Source: Propionivibrio sp. (lineage in GTDB: Bacteria; Pseudomonadota; Gammaproteobacteria; Burkholderiales; Rhodocyclaceae). Taken from it: a stretch of 33,667 bases of DNA. Where the stretch lies: positions 1-33,667 of the forward strand of contig JARKPC010000016.1 of NCBI GenBank assembly GCA_029975435.1. Direction: 5' to 3'. The position numbers and the translations under genes are program-made. Positions 18,502-25,114 of this stretch are shown here, piece after piece. The notes under the pieces were generated by a model. The model saw only the letters and a program-made list of their open reading frames with translations, was not told the origin of the DNA and did no database searches. Every line of letters begins with the position of its first letter. The first letter of the stretch is position 1.

Positions 18502-18572
18502 GAGTCTTCTCCTCTGTCGCATCTCGCCGACAGGTGGCGAGGTCGACGAGGAGAATAACCGACTACAAGGTA

Positions 18573-18588
18573 ACTGTAAATATATACA
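18573..18588 (-). promoter_or_regulatory. LexA (SOS) box
   Basis: CTGTAAATATATACAG has perfect CTGT...ACAG ends and one change from the E. coli consensus core. It is 71 bp before the small ORF that precedes dinB and 21 bp after the end of the transporter gene, so it should control the small ORF and dinB. Confidence 0.85.
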
Positions 18589-18609
18589 GTATGTCTGCGT
18601 GAGAGGGGA

Positions 18610-19968
18610 CTACCTTTTCTCGAAACGTTCGTTGCTGAGCAGGAAAGTGGCGAGGAAGCCAATCGAAACGAAGGCCGTACCGGCAAGGAAGCTATAGTAG
18701 CTGGCGTCTTTCGGCCACTTGTCGGTGATGAAGCCGAGCATCTGCGGCCCGACGATTCCCCCGGCCGACCAGGCGGTAAGGATCATGCCGTAGACGACCG
18801 GCATCAACTTGGCGCCGAACACGTCGAGGATATAACTCGGCATGGTGCCAAAGCCGCCGCCATAGCACAGCAGGATGTAGCAGAACAACGCGGCGAAAAG
18901 TAGCGGACTGGCGGTGTGCGCGAGTACGGCAAAGACGAGAATCTGGCTGCCGAGCATGATCGAGAACGTTCTGGTGCGCCCGATCTTGTCCGATATCCAC
19001 CCCCAGAAGAAGCGTCCGATTCCGTTGAACAGCGAGGTCACGGCGATCAGCGTTGCGCCGTAGGCGGCGAGGGTCTTGATATCGAGGGAACTGTCGAGCT
19101 TGCGCCACAGATCCTGAAATAGCGGCGATTGGAAACCGATGATGGCGATCCCGGCCGTAATATTGCAGAAGAACACCAGCCACATCAGAAGAAAACGGCC
19201 GGACAGGATGCAGTCCGCGGCGCGCAGTCGCGTGATGGCAAGAGCTTTGGGGTCCGCATGCGAAGACGCGGGCTTCCATCCGGCGGGAACGTAGCCCTCG
19301 GGTGGGTTGCGCAGGAACCAGCCCAACGGCACCGTAAGGATCAGGAAGATGACGCCGAGCGCGGCGAACAGCTTGGTCAGGATCGCCTGGAGCGCTTCGG
19401 GATTCTGGAGTGCTGCTTTTCCATCCGCTGTGACGTAGATGAGTTCGACTCCGGACTTGAAGTAGTCGTAGAGCAGGGGCGCGAAAAGCTTGGACATCGC
19501 CAGAGCGCCAAGGCCAAAGCCCATGATCACCAGGCCGGTGGACAAGCCTTTCTTGTCCGGAAACCATTTGGCAACAGTGGCCACGGGGGTGACGTAACAG
19601 AGACCCAGCCCGCAGCCGCCGATCACGCCGTAGCCGATGAACAGCATGGCAGGCGATTTCATCGACAGAGCCAGCGCGCCGAGCAGGTAGCCCAGTCCAA
19701 ACAGCACGCCACCGGACATGGACAGTTTGGTCGGTCCGACGCTGGCCAGTTTGGTGCCACCCCAGGCGGCAGCGATGCCGAGAAAGCAGATCGCCAGAGA
19801 GAAGGCCCAGGCAGTCATGCTGTTGGACCAGCCGAACGCGTCGCCCAGCGGCTTCTGAAAATAGGACCACGCGTAGGCGGTGCCCAGGCAAATCTGCAGG
19901 GCGATACCCAGCAGGCAAATGATCCAGCGGTTGGGAATGTTCTTCGGGGAGCTATTGGCGTAAGTCAT
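18610..19968 (-). CDS. OFA-family MFS transporter (oxalate/formate antiporter-like)
   Basis: The 452-aa inner-membrane protein has 12 predicted helices and family blocks of the OFA branch of the major facilitator superfamily: NRWIICLLGIALQICLGTAYAWSYF at the start, CYVTPVATVAKWFPDKKGLSTGLVIMGFG before helix 5, GRFFWGWISDKIGRTRTF after helix 8. OFA members move small monocarboxylates or dicarboxylates such as oxalate, formate or lactate; the substrate here is not deducible. ATG 19968 gives the normal N-terminus. An in-frame extension to 20112 lacks hydrophobic or conserved features and is not used. Upstream on the same strand are a 46-aa membrane protein and a MarR regulator, likely partner and controller. 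Confidence 0.88.
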   Translation of the reverse strand: MTYANSSPKNIPNRWIICLLGIALQICLGTAYAWSYFQKPLGDAFGWSNSMTAWAFSLAICFLGIAAAWGGTKLASVGPTKLSMSGGVLFGLGYLLGALALSMKSPAMLFIGYGVIGGCGLGLCYVTPVATVAKWFPDKKGLSTGLVIMGFGLGALAMSKLFAPLLYDYFKSGVELIYVTADGKAALQNPEALQAILTKLFAALGVIFLILTVPLGWFLRNPPEGYVPAGWKPASSHADPKALAITRLRAADCILSGRFLLMWLVFFCNITAGIAIIGFQSPLFQDLWRKLDSSLDIKTLAAYGATLIAVTSLFNGIGRFFWGWISDKIGRTRTFSIMLGSQILVFAVLAHTASPLLFAALFCYILLCYGGGFGTMPSYILDVFGAKLMPVVYGMILTAWSAGGIVGPQMLGFITDKWPKDASYYSFLAGTAFVSIGFLATFLLSNERFEKR

Positions 19969-20233
19969 TGAGTACTTTGTGGCCTGGCTTTCCAGCGAGG
20001 CCGCAGCATGGAGTGGATTGAACGGAGGTGTTAGCAGAAACGGGAGCATGCGGTCAGCGGCGTATTGACGTATCAATGCGCGCCGATCGGGTGCCCCCGT
20101 CAGGGGCGCCATTCTACCTTGATCCTGTAGTCGATGGCTTGCGGTGCCACGTCCATCGCCGGGGTTCCGAGAGGGCGTTTGAGTTCCGGATTAACAAGGT
20201 CATTGGCGACCCCGGAGTGTATGGGGCGGATTT

Positions 20234-20374
20234 TTACTTCTTTTCTGTTTGCTTTCGGTTTACATCGACGTGACGTTCTTTCCGAATCCGTATTCCGGCT
20301 GCGATCCACAGAAGGGCGAAGATCATTACCAGGATTACGGCTACCCACGGAGCTGCAAGGATGCTCTGAATCAT
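20234..20374 (-). CDS. Single-pass 46-aa membrane protein, probable small subunit of the OFA transporter
   Basis: The frame starts MIQSILAAPWVAVILVMIFA, followed by LLWIAAGIRIRKERHVDVN and a lysine-rich tail ending KQTEKK. It has one transmembrane helix (about 8-28) with a positively charged cytoplasmic C-terminus. It begins 36 bp after the marR stop and lies 265 bp before the OFA transporter, all on one strand. Small proteins of this size and shape next to lactate/oxalate-type MFS genes have been named MFS transporter small subunits in automated annotation, and I infer the same here. No strong ribosome-binding site is seen, so coupling to marR translation is possible. Confidence 0.65.
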   Translation of the reverse strand: MIQSILAAPWVAVILVMIFALLWIAAGIRIRKERHVDVNRKQTEKK

Positions 20375-20410
20375 ATTGTTATCCGATCGATCGGCCGGCT
20401 GTGCAACGAG

Positions 20411-20920
20411 TCACTCTCCGGTGTCGGAATTGCGCATGATGTCTGCAAGTGGTTTTGATGCAAACGCGTCATTCTTGTGAGACAGATGCACGGTCAGTTC
20501 ATGTAAATTGATTTGCAAAGTTTTTAAGGCGACTTCTGGTAATCCGGACAATGCTGCCGGCAGTATGCCCTCCGCCGGTCCTGGCAGCCGCGACAACGCC
20601 TCGAGAGCGGGGGGGCAAAGTTGCAGTCCGATCCTTCTGCGGTCGCTCTTGCCGCGGACTTTGGATACGTGGCCGCTTTCAACCAGTTTTTCGACGATCA
20701 GGCTGCATGTCGATTGGTGGATTCCCATCCGCGCAGCCAGTTCCGTTATACCGATGCCTTGTTCCTGCTGCACTTCCTGCAATACCCACATCTGCGATCC
20801 GGGGAGGCCGCATCGATTTTCGACGTCTCGGAAATGCTGCCGCATCGAGCCGTAGATAACACGAAACTGCTGTAGGACATCCAGCGCGAGTTGTGCGCGA
20901 ATTGGGTCGTGTTTCTTCAT
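20411..20920 (-). CDS. MarR-family transcriptional regulator
   Basis: The 169-aa protein has a winged-helix domain at about 50-120: ITELAARMGIHQSTCSLIVEKLVESGHV is the helix-turn-helix and VRGKSDRRRIGLQL the wing with the DRR signature. Helices at both ends would form the dimer interface. MarR proteins usually repress neighbouring genes and release DNA on binding a small aromatic or organic acid. It is the first gene of a unit with the 46-aa membrane protein and the OFA transporter, and faces the divergent antiporter gene. The perfect inverted repeat at 20955-20981, 35 bp upstream, is a plausible operator for both directions. Confidence 0.88.
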   Translation of the reverse strand: MKKHDPIRAQLALDVLQQFRVIYGSMRQHFRDVENRCGLPGSQMWVLQEVQQEQGIGITELAARMGIHQSTCSLIVEKLVESGHVSKVRGKSDRRRIGLQLCPPALEALSRLPGPAEGILPAALSGLPEVALKTLQINLHELTVHLSHKNDAFASKPLADIMRNSDTGE

Positions 20921-20954
20921 ATGGCAGGTGAAGGGTTGTGCGTTCTTGGAGTCT

Positions 20955-20981
20955 AATATACATTTCTTTCCAATGTATATT
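20955..20981. promoter_or_regulatory. Perfect 10-bp inverted repeat, putative MarR operator
   Basis: AATATACATT (20955-20964) is repeated inverted as AATGTATATT (20972-20981) with a 7-bp spacer. It lies between the divergent marR and antiporter genes. The 17-bp distance between arm centres and the AT-rich arms fit a dimeric winged-helix protein; the minus-strand arm contains TATATT, a possible -10. Confidence 0.6.
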
Positions 20982-20985
20982 TTCG

Positions 20986-22242
20986 GTGGTCGTTTTTTTA
21001 GGCTCCGCTCATGTCTGCGAGAACGAATTGCTATTGAACTCGGTTCAGTTGTTCGGGATTGTACTGCTCGGTGGGCTTTGCGCAGGCGAGGTCTCTCGTC
21101 GCGTGCTAGCGCTTCCGCGGACGACTGGTTATGTCGTGTTCGGGCTGTTGCTTGGGCAAAGCGGCCTGAAGTGGATCACCCGCGGGCATATCGAATCCGC
21201 GCAGTTGTTCATCGATCTGGCGCTGGGACTGATTCTGTTCGAACTCGGTTACATGGTTCCGCGTACCTCCGCGTCTACGAGTTGGAATCGCCTCAAAGTC
21301 GGAGGCGCAATTTCGCTGGTCAGTGCGACCGCCATTGCCGTCACTTTGGCGGCATGGGGGTTTCCGCTCAAGACCTCAATTTTTGCGGCGGCATTGTGTC
21401 TGGCAACCTCTCCGGCAATCACCATTGCCACTACAAGCGATGTTGGAGCCAAGGGCGACAACACGGGTCTGCTCCTGACCTTGGTTGCCATCAACGGATC
21501 TTTGGCTTTTGCAGGGGTTACTTGGGCCACCTCGACACTCGCGCTGTCCCAGGGATACTTCAGCGGCGATGTCCTTGCCGGGGCAATGCAGAAGATCCTC
21601 CGTTCCGTCGCACTTGGGGCTGGGTGTGCCGCCGTGGTGCTGCGTGGGGCAAAGCGTCTCGGACGACAGTCTGATCACCAGCACTTGCTCATCATCGGAA
21701 CGATCGTGTTCGGGGTCGGCATGGCCTTGTCTCTCGACCTGTCGGTCTTCTTTCCGATGTTGGTCTTTGGCTACCTGACGAAAATTCTGGATCGCAAGAA
21801 TTCTGTCGTCGCCATCCGCATTGCCAGCGACGCGCGAATATTCCTGGTCATCACGTTTGTTCTGGCCGGGGCCGCTCTGGACATCGGTCTGGTGCCTCGC
21901 TATTGGCCGATTGCCGTTTCAATCGTGGTGGCGCGCTTCGCCGCCCAATTTCTGGCCTTACGCACCTGCCGGAACGCGCTCGGAATGACTCCGCGTGTCG
22001 CCGGCTTCGCCGCCATCGGATTGCAGCCGATGTCGAGTGTCGCGCTGGTGCTTCTGTCGAGTACTCAATCGCTCTATGGGACTCTGGAGGCCGATCTCGC
22101 CGGATCATTGATGGCGACGATACTGCTGCTGCAACTCATCGGGCCGCTGGCGACCCAGACAGCCATTCTGGGATTTGGCGAAGCCACGCATTTGAATCGC
22201 CACCGGTTCCGACAGGATTCGTCCACACCGGAATCCGCGTAG
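20986..22242 (+). CDS. CPA2-type cation/proton antiporter (Kef-like membrane domain)
   Basis: The protein of about 418 aa is a polytopic inner-membrane carrier of the Na+/H+ exchanger superfamily. It starts its conserved part at ELLLNSVQLFGIVLLGGLCAGEVSRR, has the LPRTTGYVVFGLLLGQSGL block, and FIDLALGLILFELGYM as the dimer/transport helices. No TrkA-N domain follows, so it is a membrane-only exchanger of monovalent cations for protons. The start is unclear: GTG 20938 would place the operator inside the gene, GTG 20986 has no ribosome-binding site, and TTG 21028 gives the shortest form. An ATG (21011) opens in another frame right before the conserved part, hinting at a small frameshift. It is divergent from marR. 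Confidence 0.82.
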   Translation: MVVFLGSAHVCENELLLNSVQLFGIVLLGGLCAGEVSRRVLALPRTTGYVVFGLLLGQSGLKWITRGHIESAQLFIDLALGLILFELGYMVPRTSASTSWNRLKVGGAISLVSATAIAVTLAAWGFPLKTSIFAAALCLATSPAITIATTSDVGAKGDNTGLLLTLVAINGSLAFAGVTWATSTLALSQGYFSGDVLAGAMQKILRSVALGAGCAAVVLRGAKRLGRQSDHQHLLIIGTIVFGVGMALSLDLSVFFPMLVFGYLTKILDRKNSVVAIRIASDARIFLVITFVLAGAALDIGLVPRYWPIAVSIVVARFAAQFLALRTCRNALGMTPRVAGFAAIGLQPMSSVALVLLSSTQSLYGTLEADLAGSLMATILLLQLIGPLATQTAILGFGEATHLNRHRFRQDSSTPESA

Positions 22243-22460
22243 CAGACAAGACAAACGGATCAGCTCGGTTCCGGTCTTGGCGTGCAGGACAAAACAATAA
22301 GGTGCTCCTTTGAGAGATGCACCGAGGGCAGGCCGCTGCGCACAAATCGGGCAAAGACCCGGGGGCGGACGGTCGGTAGTGTGGAGCGCGCAGGACCGCG
22401 TGCCATGACAAAAAGGTTGCATTCAGAGCCTGCGCTCGTGAAGGCGCCAAGGAGGGGAAC

Positions 22461-23582
22461 TTGGATCGATCAAGTGAATGTATCGGTACGGAGACATTAG
22501 GGGTATTCATCCGCGGAGAATACGGCTGCGTCTCCGATGGAATTTTCCGGGCACTCGGCGACGGGCGGGTTGAACCGCTTGTCGTGATAACCGCGTGCAA
22601 CGGCGGTTGCCGACTAACGTTGCGAGGGGAAGTGCTGGAGAAATGGGGGCCGAACCGCGATACGGCAAGAATTGCGGAGCTCCTGAATATCCAGCCTCGC
22701 TGCCACGAAGGAGAACTGGAACTCGAAATCATGATTGCCATGTTCGGCAGTCCCGAAGAGTTTCTTTATCAAAGCTTCGATGAGTTCCTCTGCGCAGTCC
22801 GCGTGAGGCGGAACATTGTGCGCGAAGCGTGGCGTACCCAACTGGCGTTCAGCGCCAAAGAGGCGGAACGCCCGAAAGACTATTGGGATTATTCCGAGGA
22901 ACGCGGGTTTGTCGTCAAGGCCGGGAAACCGATCATCCGGGCGCTTCGGGAAGCGACGCAACCGTGCGTGTCGGGGATGTCCTACTCCTTCTCGTGTTAT
23001 CGGGCGACCGAATACGTGACGCTGCTGGCTCTGGCACTGGAACTGGAGCAGACAGACAGCTTCCTGCTCGCCCGACTGCAGGAACAAATGGAAACCGAGG
23101 CCATCAAGTCGAGAAGGTTTCACGATGTGTTTCTCCGCGAGTATGGCTCGATGGAAAAACCGTTGCCGAAACGATTCTATGTGCCAGGCGACCGAGTCTG
23201 GTTCCGCAATCCCGACCCTCTATCCTCTGACGTTGGCGGGTACGAAGGTTCCTGGGTTTTCTATCTGGGAAGCGGATACTTCTCCAACTTCTGGAAGCGT
23301 TCTCAACCGTATACTCTGGATACCAAATGCATTGAAATCTTTCACTGGCGCCACGGGCTGTACGTCGACGCGGACGGCGTGCCGCAAATAGACGAAGCGG
23401 AAGTGGATAGGAATGTGCTGACGACGCTGAGTGATCCGTTAATGACCGAGATTATTCTCGACAGAATGCTGCGCTATCGGGACAACTCCGGCGAGTATCT
23501 GGATGGCGGATGCATTGATACGACGCGAGAGTGCGTGCGCTACATCGGTCGCAAAAGCGGCAATTTCCTGGAGGCGGCATGA
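22461..23582 (+). CDS. Tgl-like protein (Bacillus spore transglutaminase family) with altered active site
   Basis: The 373-aa protein aligns, from my recollection of the B. subtilis sequence, with protein-glutamine gamma-glutamyltransferase Tgl over residues about 60-290: VRVRRNIVREA matches LKLRMNIVAAA, YSFSCYRATEYVTLLALALEL matches YAFECATAIVIIYYLALID, and PGDRVWFRNPDP matches LGDCLYFKNPEF. The nucleophile is kept (C179 for Tgl C116). The other known catalytic residues are not: E115 is S178, E187 is S264 and H200 is N276 in my alignment. It may be a non-crosslinking relative or use other residues. About 60 extra residues precede and 80 follow the shared part. TTG 22461 follows AAGGAGGGG. 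There is no signal peptide. It overlaps the next small ORF by ATGA. Confidence 0.7.
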   Translation: MDRSSECIGTETLGVFIRGEYGCVSDGIFRALGDGRVEPLVVITACNGGCRLTLRGEVLEKWGPNRDTARIAELLNIQPRCHEGELELEIMIAMFGSPEEFLYQSFDEFLCAVRVRRNIVREAWRTQLAFSAKEAERPKDYWDYSEERGFVVKAGKPIIRALREATQPCVSGMSYSFSCYRATEYVTLLALALELEQTDSFLLARLQEQMETEAIKSRRFHDVFLREYGSMEKPLPKRFYVPGDRVWFRNPDPLSSDVGGYEGSWVFYLGSGYFSNFWKRSQPYTLDTKCIEIFHWRHGLYVDADGVPQIDEAEVDRNVLTTLSDPLMTEIILDRMLRYRDNSGEYLDGGCIDTTRECVRYIGRKSGNFLEAA

Positions 23583-23689
23583 TCATTCCGGCACTGTTGG
23601 CAACCGGATTGTTGGCGATGTTCGCCGGGTTTTGTGTTCAGTGGATTGAGATGGAGCAGGGGTGTTCTTGCCCCTCAGCCCGGCGATGA
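23579..23689 (+). CDS. 36-aa single-pass membrane microprotein
   Basis: ATG 23579 overlaps the TGA of the Tgl-like gene and has GGAGG at good spacing. The product starts MIIPALLATGLLAMFAGFCV, forming one hydrophobic helix, then QWIEMEQGCSCPSARR with two cysteines close together. Its TGA (23687-23689) overlaps an in-frame ATG (23686) of the acyltransferase gene, so all three genes may be translated in a chain. I recognise no family. Being so short, it could be a leader for coupling rather than a functional protein, but the strong ribosome-binding site and a clean helix favour a real membrane peptide. Confidence 0.55.
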   Translation: MIIPALLATGLLAMFAGFCVQWIEMEQGCSCPSARR

Positions 23690-24765
23690 GACCTGTCCCG
23701 AACTCGCTATCGATAATTGACGTCATCAAGGCGGTGGCTTCGCAGTTGATCGTCTGGCATCACTTCATCTCCTATGGCCCGATGGCCCGGACGGTCTACC
23801 CCCATGCGGCAAGCCTGTTCGACTGGCTTTACAACGACGGGCGACTGGCTGTTCAGGCATTTCTGGTGCTTGGAGGCTTTCTTGCGGCGCGCTCTTTGGC
23901 GCCACAACCGCACCAGCTTTCATTCGATTCGTCGGGGGCGGAATTGGCCCGACTGGCCTGGCGCCGATACGTCCGGCTGGTTCGCCCCTATGTGGTGGCG
24001 CTCGCACTGGCCATTGTGTTGTCGGCGTTTGCACGCTTACTGATGTCCGATCCGGACACCCCGGCAGCCCCTTCGCTCAAGCAGGTGCTGTTTCATGTCT
24101 TGCTCATTCATGACATTGCCGGGGTGGATGCGTTGACGACGGGAGTTTGGTACGTGGCCATCGACTTGCAGTTGTACTGCATGCTGCTCTTGCTGCTGTG
24201 GGCCGCTCAGCGCCTCGCACAGGTGCTGAGGATGGATGCCCAGACCCTGGGTTTGTCGTTCATCGTCGGGTTGGCTACGTTGTCATTGCTCTGGTTCAAC
24301 CGCGACGACACCCTTGAATCATGGGGAGTCTTCTTCTTCGGAACCTATGCGCTTGGGGTCATGATGCAATGGGCTACAGCGGGAAGATCGAAGCAACCAT
24401 GGATGATCGTCATGCTGTTGATTTTTGTGCTGGCGTTGGCGCTTGACTGGCGCAAGCCGCTGATCGCCGCGATGCTGGCCGCAGCCTTTCTTGGCCTTGG
24501 GCTGCACTCAAGGTGCCGGACGGACAACGGCCTCGCTCGATTCGTCGGCTGGCTCAGCCGTATCTCTTACTCGGTGTTCCTGATTCACTACCCGATTGTT
24601 CTGATTGTGGGAACGATCGTCGCCCGGTTATGGCCGGAGAGTGTTTCCATGGCTGTCATCGGATTCTTGACCGCCTGGCTGGTGACCTTGTGGGTGGCAG
24701 ACGCAATTCACGGTCGTGTGGAGGTGGCGTGGGCGGGGCGGCGTCCATTCGGCAGTTCGGTTTGA
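23662..24765 (+). CDS. Acyltransferase-3 family integral membrane protein
   Basis: The 367-aa protein has about ten transmembrane helices and the acyltransferase-3 pattern: a first helix with the histidine pair in SQLIVWHHFISYG, then RLAVQAFLVLGGFLAARSL and, late, ISYSVFLIHYPIVLIVGTI. Members move acetyl or succinyl groups across the membrane onto surface sugars or lipids. The acceptor here is unknown; no capsule or lipopolysaccharide genes are near. Starts: GTG 23662 has GGAG at good spacing, ATG 23686 overlaps the microprotein stop (ATGA). The adjoining Tgl-like and microprotein genes suggest a shared surface function. The hairpin at 24817-24841 follows. Confidence 0.85.
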   Translation: MFLPLSPAMRPVPNSLSIIDVIKAVASQLIVWHHFISYGPMARTVYPHAASLFDWLYNDGRLAVQAFLVLGGFLAARSLAPQPHQLSFDSSGAELARLAWRRYVRLVRPYVVALALAIVLSAFARLLMSDPDTPAAPSLKQVLFHVLLIHDIAGVDALTTGVWYVAIDLQLYCMLLLLLWAAQRLAQVLRMDAQTLGLSFIVGLATLSLLWFNRDDTLESWGVFFFGTYALGVMMQWATAGRSKQPWMIVMLLIFVLALALDWRKPLIAAMLAAAFLGLGLHSRCRTDNGLARFVGWLSRISYSVFLIHYPIVLIVGTIVARLWPESVSMAVIGFLTAWLVTLWVADAIHGRVEVAWAGRRPFGSSV

Positions 24766-24809
24766 AGCCGAAGCGGTCGAGACCCCAAGCCGCCTCGAGC
24801 GATTTTGGC

Positions 24810-24841
24810 AAAAAAAATCCCGAGCCGGTGTGGCTCGGGAT
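24810..24841 (-). terminator. Intrinsic terminator for the signalling operon
   Basis: A 10-bp stem, ATCCCGAGCC (24817-24826) with GGCTCGGGAT (24832-24841), has a 5-nt loop and runs into eight T residues on the minus strand. It serves the GGDEF-EAL gene 274 bp upstream. On the plus strand the hairpin lacks a T-run but may still slow transcripts from the acyltransferase gene. Confidence 0.8.
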
Positions 24842-25114
24842 ATCAATCCCATCTTTGCGATGGGTCAGGGAGGGTCAAACATTGTCAGCGGGGGACGCTG
24901 AAGCAATGGGTGCATCTTAGGGGGCGCCCGGTGTTCTGTCTGTACGTGTTATCACCGATCGCGTAACGGTTTGTAATGTCCGTCGCCGGGCATCGGATTT
25001 CTCGGTTGCCTGTTTTTCGGGCAGCGACACATTTCCCTTCTTCGTGAAGACCCTACGGCACTTATCCAGTTCTTCTCCACAGGCTTGTCCAAGCGTTCTG
25101 TGCATCGAAGCTGT
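24842..25114. other. Non-coding gap after the GGDEF-EAL gene
   Basis: This stretch holds a second small hairpin (CCCATC 24848-24853 with GATGGG 24859-24864, no T-run). It also holds a 62-codon minus-strand frame (24917-25105) that has no ribosome-binding site and no recognised similarity. I see no convincing gene. Confidence 0.5.

Noticed and set aside
20085..20120. Small hairpin GCCCCC/GGGGC upstream of the OFA transporter
   Set aside because: Stem is only 5-6 bp and no T-run follows on either strand, so a terminator or riboswitch call is not supported.
24848..24864. Second small hairpin CCCATC/GATGGG next to the terminator
   Set aside because: No T-run; probably chance or an accessory fold beside the strong terminator.
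24917..25105. 62-codon minus-strand frame after the GGDEF-EAL gene
   Set aside because: No ribosome-binding site, no similarity recognised, and composition is unremarkable; kept only as a note in the gap entry.
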